A stretch of DNA of 64,000 bases, from NCBI GenBank assembly GCA_009693985.1, contig SHWE01000003.1:1-64000 (forward strand), in the 5' to 3' direction. Shown piece after piece: positions 27,971 through 35,939 of the stretch (position 1 is its first letter; every line of letters starts with the position of its first letter). Origin of the DNA: Alphaproteobacteria bacterium. Its GTDB lineage: Bacteria > Pseudomonadota > Alphaproteobacteria > Micropepsales > Micropepsaceae. The position numbers and the translations under genes are program-made. Below the pieces are notes generated by a model. That model had not been told where the DNA came from and made no database searches. It saw only the letters and a program-made list of their open reading frames with translations.

Positions 27971-28333
27971 TCACAGGGCCTTGTTGTCCGTCGTCGCGAT
28001 GAAGGTCGGATCGTTCTGGATGTTCCGCTCGGCGGAGAGAAAATCGTAATAGCCGCACCGCCCGCCCGGATAGGACCGGCAGGTCGCGGGCCGCGCCTCA
28101 TAGATTGTGCAGCGGCGCTCGTCGGTGTCGAAGAACCGGCAGATGCGGCCGAAGATCTTGTCCTTCTTCCGGCGCATCGCGTATTTCGCCCAAGCGTCGA
28201 CCTTGGTGAATTTCTTGCGTGCTTCTTCGAAGCCGAGATCGAAATGCTTGGCCAGACGCTCGACGTCGCGTTTGGTGAGGGCGATCAGCGGATAGGAGCA
28301 GCAATAGCCGGGGCATTTGTTGCAATTGTACAT
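27971..28333 (-). CDS. YkgJ-family cysteine cluster protein
   Basis: 120 residues from the ATG at 28333, chosen over an upstream in-frame start because GGAGAG lies 7 bases before it and the family normally begins close to the first Cys pair. Cysteines are arranged as CNKCPGYCC, then C-RFF, C-TIYEARPATC and C near GGRCGYY, the eight-Cys pattern of the YkgJ/UPF0153 family thought to bind Zn or an Fe-S cluster. Cytoplasmic. The family is sometimes linked to metal handling or protein modification, but no biochemical role is established here. Convergent with copy 3 of the exported family with a 3-base gap. Confidence 0.88.
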   Translation of the reverse strand: MYNCNKCPGYCCSYPLIALTKRDVERLAKHFDLGFEEARKKFTKVDAWAKYAMRRKKDKIFGRICRFFDTDERRCTIYEARPATCRSYPGGRCGYYDFLSAERNIQNDPTFIATTDNKAL

Positions 28334-28435
28334 GCAGTGACTCTCCGGCGGAACGCGACGCTTCACTGAGATGCAGACGGGGTGAGAAGTCAAGCGCGGG
28401 CGTGGCGGAGCCTCATCTACGACCGTCAATAAGCG

Positions 28436-29200
28436 TCAAGGAGCAGCGGCGGCTGTTGGCGGCTCCTGTGGCGTAGCGATGGGCCACACGCCGGTGATTT
28501 CTTTCCCTGCTATCCTCATTCGAAGCAAAGTTTTGTCGATGCTGTCGCCAAAAATTTCCGACATCACATCGTGCATCTTGCCAACTTGCTCTGGCGTCGG
28601 GGTCGGACGCGATTCCGCCCAGAGTGCATCATCGACTCTCAGGAAGGGAGTTGGGCTCAGATATTTCGGGCTCGAAGCCGCAGGCGCCACGCGCAGAATT
28701 TTGAGTGTCCGTGCGTCGACAAGGGTCACCGCGTAATGCGCAAATACCCCGGTCATCGAGCGAATAGAGATCGGCCGCCAAATGCCAAACCCCGAAACCT
28801 CGAAATTGTTGGCCTGTAATCGCATGGGGATTGCCGTTAAAATGAGATAGGCGTCGACGTCTTCCGTCATCGGCACGCCGGGAAAACTCGGTGCGAATTT
28901 ACCGTCCTTGTCGAGAAGCGAGCTGTTCAAGACCTGCGCGCGGTCAATATCCCAGTCGGATACGTCGATCCGCTTGTCCGTCGCTCCCGACAACGACAAC
29001 GTCAACGACCACTTATTGATGTTTCTCAAGAGCAGGTTGGGGCAGAATCCCGACAGGATCGCGATATTAGGTATCCCTTCGTAGCTTCCGACCTTTGGTT
29101 CGGGGAGCCTCTCAATAACGGGAACGAAAACGACGATCTGTGCTTGCGACGGCGCGACGATGAAGAGTGCCAGAAGCGCGGCTAAGAAAGCTCTGATCAT
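28436..29200 (-). CDS. Hypothetical exported protein
   Basis: 254 residues with a clear signal peptide (MIRAFLAALLALFIVAPSQAQ). The mature part has mixed alpha/beta character with VVFVPVIERLPEPKVGSYEG near the start, one cysteine (SGFCPN), a DAYLILTAIPMRLQ strand-like segment and a Pro/Ala-rich C-terminal tail. I recognise no family. Base composition and codon use are somewhat less GC-biased than the neighbours, which may mean different ancestry. The gene stands alone on the minus strand between ykgJ and the UbiD gene. Confidence 0.7.
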   Translation of the reverse strand: MIRAFLAALLALFIVAPSQAQIVVFVPVIERLPEPKVGSYEGIPNIAILSGFCPNLLLRNINKWSLTLSLSGATDKRIDVSDWDIDRAQVLNSSLLDKDGKFAPSFPGVPMTEDVDAYLILTAIPMRLQANNFEVSGFGIWRPISIRSMTGVFAHYAVTLVDARTLKILRVAPAASSPKYLSPTPFLRVDDALWAESRPTPTPEQVGKMHDVMSEIFGDSIDKTLLRMRIAGKEITGVWPIATPQEPPTAAAAP

Positions 29201-29269
29201 TACTGTCCCCTCAAGTCAGTTATGACTTCAGGAGAATAGCGGATTGGTTGCTTTCTGTCTGTGTGGTCT

Positions 29270-30742
29270 TCACTTCCCGTCCAGCAGCCAGCCGAATTTC
29301 TCACGCGCCTTCTTCAACGTCTCGGGGCTCGGCGTGTTCGAAGGCGGGAACTTGTCGCGCCAATGATAGGGCTTGCAGGCATTGATGATGGCGACCGAGT
29401 GCGTCATGTCGCCGGCGGCGCGCTTCTCCGGAGAAAGCGCCGGATCGGCGGGACTGTCCCATGAACCTTCGATGAACTGGATGGACTGCTTGGGATCGGT
29501 GCGCATCAGCATCGCCCACAGCAAATGTTCGAGATTGGTCACATCGACGTCGTCATCCGTTACCACCACATATTTCGACGCATAGGCCGAGCCGCCGCAT
29601 TGGGCCGCAATGGTTCCGGCCTGTATCGCGTGGCCGGGATAATTTTGTGTGATCGACACGCCGTGCAGCGTGCGCGCGGCGCCGACTTCATGGCACCAGA
29701 CCTGCGCGATTCCCGGTACGCCTGCGCGCGTCATGTTCTCCTTGATGGTCGCGGATCGCATCACCGCCCGGTAGCGCGCCATCTCGTCCGCGCCCGCGCC
29801 CATCGGCGGCACGCCGACAAGTATGGGGTCGTTGCGGTGATAGATCGCCTCCACCTCGAGCACCGGCCAGCGCGCTTCGCCGCCCGCATAATGTCCGCTC
29901 CATTCGCCGAACGGCCCTTCGAGATGCGTCCGATTGGGATCGACCCAGCCTTCGAGCACGATTTCGGCGTTGGCGGGAAAGGGCAGGCCGGTGACGCGGC
30001 CCTTCACCATCTTCACGGGTGCTCCGCGTATGCCGCCGACGATGTCGAGCTCGAAGGTGCCGTAAGGGGCTTCGATGCCGCCATAGAAGAAGGACAGGGG
30101 ATCGCCGCCCAGCACCATCGCGACCGGCATCTTCTCGCCGCGGCGCTTGTACTTCTCGAAATGGATCGCGCCGTGATGGCCCGCCGCCATGACGAGGCCG
30201 ACGGAGTTGTGGGTATGAATCTGCGCGCGGTAAGCGCCTGCGTTGAGCCAGTGCTCCTCGGGATCGCGCGTGATGCTGAACGTGCCGGTGCCGATATAGC
30301 GGCCGCCATCCTTCTCATGCCAGATGGGCGCTGGGAATTTCTCCACATCGACGTGACCGCGCGTGACGATATTCTCCAGTACCGGGCCGCTCTCCACGAT
30401 CTCGTGCGCGATCAGTCTGGGGGTCTTGAGATAGGCCTCGCGGTAGGAATCGGAGAGTTCCCATTTGCTCAAATGATCGGGAAAGCCGAGCGTCATGTTG
30501 CGCCTGGTGCCGGCGAACATGTTCATCAGCAGACGAAAGCCCTTGGGGCAGCCCGGCACATCGTCGAACACCACGCAGGGACCGTTCTCGACCCGTAAGA
30601 TCGCTTCGGCGGCGAGCCCGATGTCTTCTTCCCAGCTGGCGCCGGCGACATGGCGCACTTCGCCCATGCGCTTGGCCAGCACCAGCCATTCGCGCAAATC
30701 CTCATAGGCGATGTGGCCGGTGAGATTGGGTCGTTCGGTCAT
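29270..30742 (-). CDS. UbiD-family prenylated-FMN-dependent decarboxylase
   Basis: 490 residues. The UbiD catalytic set is readable: Arg in GAYRAQIHTHN, and EGPFGE (both glutamates of the Arg-Glu-Glu triad) in LEGPFGEWSGHY. DPKQSIQFIEGS and DMTHSVAIINA fit the C-terminal region. Such enzymes remove or add CO2 on aromatic, heteroaromatic or unsaturated acids using prFMN made by UbiX; no ubiX gene is in the window. It is one of three UbiD paralogues here and the only one outside the MarR-centred locus. It is divergent from copy 4 of the exported paralogous family, 69 bases apart. Confidence 0.92.
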   Translation of the reverse strand: MTERPNLTGHIAYEDLREWLVLAKRMGEVRHVAGASWEEDIGLAAEAILRVENGPCVVFDDVPGCPKGFRLLMNMFAGTRRNMTLGFPDHLSKWELSDSYREAYLKTPRLIAHEIVESGPVLENIVTRGHVDVEKFPAPIWHEKDGGRYIGTGTFSITRDPEEHWLNAGAYRAQIHTHNSVGLVMAAGHHGAIHFEKYKRRGEKMPVAMVLGGDPLSFFYGGIEAPYGTFELDIVGGIRGAPVKMVKGRVTGLPFPANAEIVLEGWVDPNRTHLEGPFGEWSGHYAGGEARWPVLEVEAIYHRNDPILVGVPPMGAGADEMARYRAVMRSATIKENMTRAGVPGIAQVWCHEVGAARTLHGVSITQNYPGHAIQAGTIAAQCGGSAYASKYVVVTDDDVDVTNLEHLLWAMLMRTDPKQSIQFIEGSWDSPADPALSPEKRAAGDMTHSVAIINACKPYHWRDKFPPSNTPSPETLKKAREKFGWLLDGK

Positions 30743-30811
30743 GGCGGTCAGTATGGATCGGTTCTCGGCTCTAAAGTAGTCTCACCGCACGACGCAAACA
30801 AAGGTCCCGCG

Positions 30812-31660
30812 ATGCCCCGGTTTTCTGCTTCTCAATACCTTCTCATTGCCGCGCTTCTTGGCATGCTCGCCGTACCTGCGAGCCTTGCGCAGCAAGGAAC
30901 CAGCATCCCCAATTTCACCCCGGACGCGGAGACGAGCTGGGCCCCGGAGGGCGATGATTTCATCGCGCCGCCGAGTGGGCCAGGCCCGGTGACCTTCGAT
31001 CCAGCCCATCCCTATGTGCCGAATTTCACGCCCGGCAAGGCACCGACCTACCGGGTGGCGGATCTCACCAATCCAATCCTGAAGCCTTGGGCAGTGGAGC
31101 GGATGCGCAAAGACAATGCGGCGGTGATCGCCGGAGGCATCCCGTTCCGCGCCCGCGAGCGCTGCTGGCCGCCAGGGGTTCCGGCCTTCGCCATCTACAG
31201 CCTGGTCGAGCCGCTCTATTTTCTGCAAGAGCGAGGCAAGGTCACCATCATCGACCGCGGCAATGCCGAGGTGCGGCGCGTCTATCTGAACGTCCCCCAT
31301 TCGGCGAATCCGAAGCCCTCCTGGTATGGCGAATCGGTCGGCCATTACGAGAACGGCGACACGCTGGTGGTCGATACGATCGGGCTGACGGAAAAAAGCT
31401 TCGTCGACAATTACCGCACCCCGCATACGGAAGAGATGCGAGTCGTCGAGCGGTTCCGACTGATCGAGGGCGGCAAACGGTTGGAACTCACCATCCGCGT
31501 CGAGGACCAAGGCGCCTTCAACACGCCCTGGACGGCGGTGCAGCGTTTCCGGTCGCGGCCGAAAGACCCGCTGGATGAGCGGATTTGCGCCGAAAGCACC
31601 GAGAATTTTTTCAATCACGATCTGGTGCCGATTCCACAAGCCGAACGCGCGGATTTTTGA
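30812..31660 (+). CDS. Exported protein of the PSWxGES paralogous family (copy 4)
   Basis: 282 residues from the ATG at 30812, where a signal peptide begins (MPRFSASQYLLIAALLGMLA, cleavage near SLAQQ); the frame is open upstream but would run into the UbiD promoter. Conserved blocks: IPNFTP, YRVADLTNPILKPWAVERM, CWPPGVPAF, NPKPSWYGESVGHYENGDTLV, HTEEMRVVERFRLIEGGK, CAES (variant of CAEN) and terminal ADF. Divergently placed beside a UbiD decarboxylase and convergent with dctA. Function unknown. Confidence 0.87.
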   Translation: MPRFSASQYLLIAALLGMLAVPASLAQQGTSIPNFTPDAETSWAPEGDDFIAPPSGPGPVTFDPAHPYVPNFTPGKAPTYRVADLTNPILKPWAVERMRKDNAAVIAGGIPFRARERCWPPGVPAFAIYSLVEPLYFLQERGKVTIIDRGNAEVRRVYLNVPHSANPKPSWYGESVGHYENGDTLVVDTIGLTEKSFVDNYRTPHTEEMRVVERFRLIEGGKRLELTIRVEDQGAFNTPWTAVQRFRSRPKDPLDERICAESTENFFNHDLVPIPQAERADF

Positions 31661-31683
31661 TTCGGGCCTTGCGCCGCGCCGCG

Positions 31684-32964
31684 TCAAGCGCGCTTGCGCG
31701 ATTTGGCGGGCGCCGAATGCCGCCCGATGGCGGCTTCGAGCTTCTTTTGGTCGAGCGCGTTATCCCATTTGGCGACGACGATGGTGGCGATGCAGTTCCC
31801 GACCACGTTGACGAAGGTGAGGGCTTCGGCGAGCAGCCGATGGATACCGAGCACGAGGGCGACGCTCGCGACCGGAACCGTGCCGACCGAGGACAAGGTC
31901 GCCGTCAGCACCACAAAGGCGGCACCGGCGACGCCGGCGGCGCCCTTCGAGGTCAATAGGCACACGGCGACGATGACCAGCTGCTGGCTTAGATCGAGTG
32001 GGGTGTTGGTCGCCTGGGCTAGGAACACCGCAACCGTCGCGAGATAAAGACAGGTACCGTCGAGATTGAAGGAATAGCCGGTCGGGATGACGAGGCCGAC
32101 GACGGATTCCTCGCAGCCTAAAGCTTGCAGCTTCTGCACGAGGCGCGGCAGCACCGTTTCCGACGAGGTGGTCGCGGCGACGATCAAGAGCTCGTCCTTG
32201 ATGTAATAGAGCAGGCGGAACATGCTGATCCCGCACCAGCGCGCGATCGCGCCGAGCACCACGAACACGAAGAGAAGGCAGACGACATAGAATTCGACGA
32301 TCAGTGCGCCGAGCGAAATAAGCGAGGACGCGCCGAAGCGCCCAACCGTGTAGGCAATCGCGCCGAATGCGCCCAGCGGCGCCGCCCACATGATGAAGCC
32401 GACGATGCGGAAGAAGACCGAGGTCAGATTTCCGATCAGGTCCAGAACCGGTTTGCTGCGGTCGCCCATCAGCGCAAGCGCGAAGCCGAACAGCACCGAT
32501 ACGAACAATACCTGAAGCACGTCGCCTTCGACGAAGGCGGAGGTGAAGGTCCTTGGGATGATGTTGAGCAGATATTGGCCGAGCGTGCGTCCCTGGGCGC
32601 TTTCCGCGTAACCGCGCACGGCGGTCGCATCGAGCGCATTGGCATCGACATTCATGCCGGCGCCGGGCTGCCAGAGATTGACAGCGACAAGCGCGAAGAG
32701 AAGCGCCAGAAGCGTGATCGCCTCGAAATAGATGAGCGCCTTCAAGGCGACGCGTCCGACGCGCTTCATGTCGTTCATGGAGGCGATGCCGTGAACGACG
32801 GTGCAAAAGATCACCGGCCCGATGATCATCCGCACCAGATTGACGAAGGCATCGCCGAGCGGCTGCATCAGCGTGCCTGACTCGGGCGCGAAATGGCCGA
32901 GCGCCGCCCCCAACACCATCGCGGCGAGCACCTGAAACCACAGCTGGGTGAGAAGACGAGGCAG
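31684..32964 (-). CDS. dctA: C4-dicarboxylate:cation symporter DctA, probable CTG start
   Basis: DAACS-family transporter of dicarboxylates such as succinate, with eight TM segments and re-entrant loops. Hallmarks: MIIGPVIFCTVVHGIASM, the Ser-rich AATTSSETVLPRL, the transport motif IPTGYSFNLDGTCLYLA, and VNVVGNCIATIVVAKW. DctA proteins begin with a segment like LYFQVLTAI; the matching LLTQLWFQVLAAM is read here only if translation starts upstream of the GTG at 32931. No ATG exists there, but a CTG at 32964 is preceded by AAGGGGGA with 6 bases spacing and follows an in-frame TAA by ten codons. That gives 426 residues. If the GTG is used instead, the first helix is cut. Last gene of the leftward operon. 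Confidence 0.85.
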   Translation of the reverse strand: MPRLLTQLWFQVLAAMVLGAALGHFAPESGTLMQPLGDAFVNLVRMIIGPVIFCTVVHGIASMNDMKRVGRVALKALIYFEAITLLALLFALVAVNLWQPGAGMNVDANALDATAVRGYAESAQGRTLGQYLLNIIPRTFTSAFVEGDVLQVLFVSVLFGFALALMGDRSKPVLDLIGNLTSVFFRIVGFIMWAAPLGAFGAIAYTVGRFGASSLISLGALIVEFYVVCLLFVFVVLGAIARWCGISMFRLLYYIKDELLIVAATTSSETVLPRLVQKLQALGCEESVVGLVIPTGYSFNLDGTCLYLATVAVFLAQATNTPLDLSQQLVIVAVCLLTSKGAAGVAGAAFVVLTATLSSVGTVPVASVALVLGIHRLLAEALTFVNVVGNCIATIVVAKWDNALDQKKLEAAIGRHSAPAKSRKRA

Positions 32965-32991
32965 AGAATGTCCCCCTTGGACGGCGTTAGT

Positions 32992-34134
32992 TTAGACTTG
33001 TGAGCGCGGCTTCGTCGAGCCGCGCGCCTGGTAGGCGGCGACGAATTCCGGCGAGGTGGTTCGCAAGCGTTCCAGATCGATGCGGCCCGACCGCGTGATG
33101 TAGGAATAGGCGAAGTCGAGCGGCGGCGAACGCATATGTTCGGCGAAATGCTCGTACCATTCGGCGCTGGCATTGGCGGCTTGAACCAGCTTCTCGACCA
33201 CTGGCTTGCGCGCGGCTTCGTAGGCGATCAGCGCGGCCGGAAGATCGGATGGATGCTGCAGAATCGCGTTCGCAAGCGCGATGGCGTCTTCCATGGCGAG
33301 CCGCGTTCCCGAGCCGATGGAGAAATGGGCGCTGTGCAGCGCATCGCCGATCAGCACGCAATTGCCGCTTGACCAGCGCTGGGTGGAGAGTTTCGGGAAT
33401 TGCCGCCAGATCGAATTGTTGGAAATGAGGGGCGCGCCGCCGAGCGTGCCGGCGAAGATTTTCGCGCACATCGCTTGCGCCTCTTCCAGGCTCATCCGGG
33501 CGAAGCCGCAAGCGTTGAACGTTGCTTCGTTCACCTCGACGACGAAGGTGCTCATGCCGGGCGCATGGCGGTGATGATGGGCGTTGAAATGGCCCTGCGG
33601 CGTCTCGATGAAGCTGTGGCCCAGGGCTTCGAACCGTTTCGGCGTGCCGTACCAAGCGAAACGGTTGGTGAAGTGCTCCAGCGTGGTCCCGAAATCCCGC
33701 CCCTTGCGCACAATGGAATTAGCACCGTCGGCGCCGACGATCAGATCGGTATCGCCGAAATCCTCTAACGTCTCCACGCGGCTGCCGAAGCGCGGCACGA
33801 TTCCGACGGCCTGCGCGCGGGCTTGGAGGATTTCCAGGAGGCGCAGTCGCCCGATGCCGGCATAGCCGATGCCGTCGATGCGAATCGGCTCGCCGTTGAG
33901 GACAATGATGCCGTCGCTCCAGTTTTCGAGCGACGGGGCCATCGCGGCATAGGTCTCGGGATCGGCGCGCTTGAGAAATTCGAGCGCGCGTTCCGAGAAG
34001 GCGATCCCGAAACCGAACGTCGTGTCCGCTTGGTTCTGTTCGAAGAGTTCGATCTCGTAATCCGGGCGGCGACGCTTCAGCAGAAAAGCGAGATACAATC
34101 CCGCCGATCCGCCTCCGATGATCTTGATCCGCAT
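32992..34134 (-). CDS. FAD-dependent monooxygenase, salicylyl-CoA/anthraniloyl-CoA 5-hydroxylase-like
   Basis: 380 residues from the ATG at 34134, right at the FAD Rossmann motif MRIKIIGGGSAGLYLAFLLK. The second FAD motif is VLIGDALHSAHFSIGSGTRLAMEDAI, with HSAHFSIGSGTKLA-type sequence characteristic of the salicylyl-CoA 5-hydroxylase and 2-aminobenzoyl-CoA monooxygenase group rather than of simple phenol hydroxylases. QGHFNAHHHRHAP and STEWF-like SAEWYEHF also fit. These enzymes hydroxylate CoA thioesters of ortho-substituted benzoates. The thioesterase gene lies 7 bases upstream, suggesting a hydroxylate-then-release sequence as in the gentisyl-CoA route; no CoA ligase or gentisate dioxygenase is visible here. 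Confidence 0.87.
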   Translation of the reverse strand: MRIKIIGGGSAGLYLAFLLKRRRPDYEIELFEQNQADTTFGFGIAFSERALEFLKRADPETYAAMAPSLENWSDGIIVLNGEPIRIDGIGYAGIGRLRLLEILQARAQAVGIVPRFGSRVETLEDFGDTDLIVGADGANSIVRKGRDFGTTLEHFTNRFAWYGTPKRFEALGHSFIETPQGHFNAHHHRHAPGMSTFVVEVNEATFNACGFARMSLEEAQAMCAKIFAGTLGGAPLISNNSIWRQFPKLSTQRWSSGNCVLIGDALHSAHFSIGSGTRLAMEDAIALANAILQHPSDLPAALIAYEAARKPVVEKLVQAANASAEWYEHFAEHMRSPPLDFAYSYITRSGRIDLERLRTTSPEFVAAYQARGSTKPRSQV

Positions 34135-34141
34135 CGCGGCC

Positions 34142-34591
34142 TCAGCGCGGAACGACAGTCTGGCCTTCGGGATCGGAAAGGCTGGCGATGATCTCCGGCG
34201 GGATGCGTTCGGCCTTGATCTTGCCCGGCGTGGCGGGATCGACCGCGGCCCAGACGCGCTTCTCGAAGCCTTCGACCGCGAGCACACCGTCTTTCAGGAT
34301 GCGGTGGCGCACCTTGAAACTCGAACGGCCCCATTCCCCCACTTCGCTCTCCAGCACGATCTCGTCGTCGAAGCGGCAGGGCAGCAGGAATCGCGCCGAT
34401 TGCTCCACCAAAGGCATGCCGACAATCCCGTATTTTTCGCGCAATCCGCGCGGCGACAATCCGGTGCGCCGGAAAAGCTCGCCGGTCGCGCTATCGAACA
34501 TCATCAGATATTGCGGATAGAACACGATGCCGGCGGGATCGCATTGGCCCCATTCGATGCGAAGCGTGCGGCGATGTATGAGCCCAGCCAT
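34142..34591 (-). CDS. Acyl-CoA thioesterase, 4-hydroxybenzoyl-CoA thioesterase family
   Basis: 149-residue single hot-dog domain. RIEWGQCDPAGIVFYPQYLMMFD carries the 4HBT active-site Asp, and SARFLLPCRFDDEIVLES the following strands. It would hydrolyse an aromatic acyl-CoA in the cytoplasm. Position between the MFS gene (8-base gap) and the CoA-thioester hydroxylase-like gene (7-base gap) points to cleavage of a hydroxylated benzoyl-CoA product, as gentisyl-CoA thioesterase does; this role is inference. Confidence 0.88.
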   Translation of the reverse strand: MAGLIHRRTLRIEWGQCDPAGIVFYPQYLMMFDSATGELFRRTGLSPRGLREKYGIVGMPLVEQSARFLLPCRFDDEIVLESEVGEWGRSSFKVRHRILKDGVLAVEGFEKRVWAAVDPATPGKIKAERIPPEIIASLSDPEGQTVVPR

Positions 34592-34598
34592 GACGATC

Positions 34599-35939
34599 CT
34601 AACGCGGTAAGGGTTTGCCCACCGTCTCCGGCAGGAACCAGGGCACGATCAGCCCCAGCACATAGATCGAGCTGATGACGAGGGCGGCGTTTGTGATGCC
34701 GCCGAAATTCGCCACCATGTTCCCCGCGATGATGGGAAACACCCAGGCGACCATCCGCGCGCCGTTGAAGATGACGCTCGCCGCCGTCGACCGCACCGTC
34801 GAAGTGAAAAGTTCGACCGGATAGATCGCCATCCAGGAATAGCCGAAGCCGAGCGTGATCATGCCGTTGAAGAACGCGATTGCGGAGAACATCCAGAGAT
34901 CGCCGGTCCACAGATAGGTCAACCAATTGATGCCGAGCGCTGCCGCAAAGAGCAGCAGCAAATAGAGCCGCCGACCGAGCGCGTCGGCCACGAAGCCGGA
35001 CACCACATAGGCGATGAGACCGCCGAAGGTGTAGACGAGCGCGATGCGCGGGCCCCACACGCCGGCAGCAAAGCCTTGCGCATTCGCCAATTGTTCGGCG
35101 TAGACCGGAAGCCAGGTCGAGATCGCCCACCAACCGGTGGTGGTTGCCAGCGACAGCAGGAAGGTAAGCCAGACGCGCCGCCGCGCTTCCTTGGAGCGGA
35201 AAAGGATCGCGAGCGTGAAGGGCCGCTTGCCGTCCGCCGGCCCGACGGCATTCTCGCCTTCGACCGCGTCCCAGCGCTGCTCGCGCACCGCCTGAAGCCA
35301 GCGTTCGGATTCCTCCAGCGCGCGGATCAGATAGAACACCAGCAATCCCGGCAGCGCGCCGATGACGAAAAGAAGACGCCACGTGTCGTCGCCCATCGGT
35401 TGGCTCATGTTGAGCACGAACCAGACGGCGGCGGCGAGGAACGAGCCCATGCCGAAGCCCGATTGCAGAAAACCGAGTCCCTTGGGCCGGGCCTTGTCCG
35501 GCCAGGATTCGGCGACCAGCGCGATGCCGGTGCTCCACTCGGCCCCGAGCGCAAGGCCGGTCAGAAAGCGCATCGCGATCAGCATCGTGAAGCTGGTGCT
35601 GAACGCGGTCAGCCCGGTCAGCAGCGCATAGAAAAAGATCGACCACAGCATCATCCGCTTGCGGCCGAAATAATCGGCCATCACGCCGCCGGCGAGGCCC
35701 CCGATGCCCCAGCCCAGAAGCGTCAGCCCGATGGCGAGCCCGGCATAAATCGCGCCCGATTGCGCCGCCTCCTCGGCGGGCAAAAGTGTGCGCAGCGCGG
35801 GCGGCAGAGCGACGACAAGAGCGAAGGTCTCGTAGCCGTCGAAGATCCACCCCAAATAGCTTCCCCACAGCACGCGCCAATGCTTGGGTGTCAACCCCGC
35901 ACGCCATGACGCCGCCGCTGTTGCCGCTCGTGCCGTCAT
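34599..35939 (-). CDS. MFS transporter, aromatic acid:H+ symporter-like
   Basis: 446 residues from the ATG at 35939, which overlaps the UbiD stop by 4 bases. The TM1 region GSYLGWIFDGYETFALVVALPPAL contains the D-x-(Y/F)-D/E pattern of AAHS/SHS carriers, followed by the MFS loop signature MADYFGRKRMML and a central cytoplasmic loop. Twelve membrane spans are predicted. Such carriers import benzoate-like or related acids. Placed between UbiD and the thioesterase, it is the most likely importer of the aromatic substrate of this operon. Confidence 0.86.
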   Translation of the reverse strand: MTARAATAAASWRAGLTPKHWRVLWGSYLGWIFDGYETFALVVALPPALRTLLPAEEAAQSGAIYAGLAIGLTLLGWGIGGLAGGVMADYFGRKRMMLWSIFFYALLTGLTAFSTSFTMLIAMRFLTGLALGAEWSTGIALVAESWPDKARPKGLGFLQSGFGMGSFLAAAVWFVLNMSQPMGDDTWRLLFVIGALPGLLVFYLIRALEESERWLQAVREQRWDAVEGENAVGPADGKRPFTLAILFRSKEARRRVWLTFLLSLATTTGWWAISTWLPVYAEQLANAQGFAAGVWGPRIALVYTFGGLIAYVVSGFVADALGRRLYLLLLFAAALGINWLTYLWTGDLWMFSAIAFFNGMITLGFGYSWMAIYPVELFTSTVRSTAASVIFNGARMVAWVFPIIAGNMVANFGGITNAALVISSIYVLGLIVPWFLPETVGKPLPR

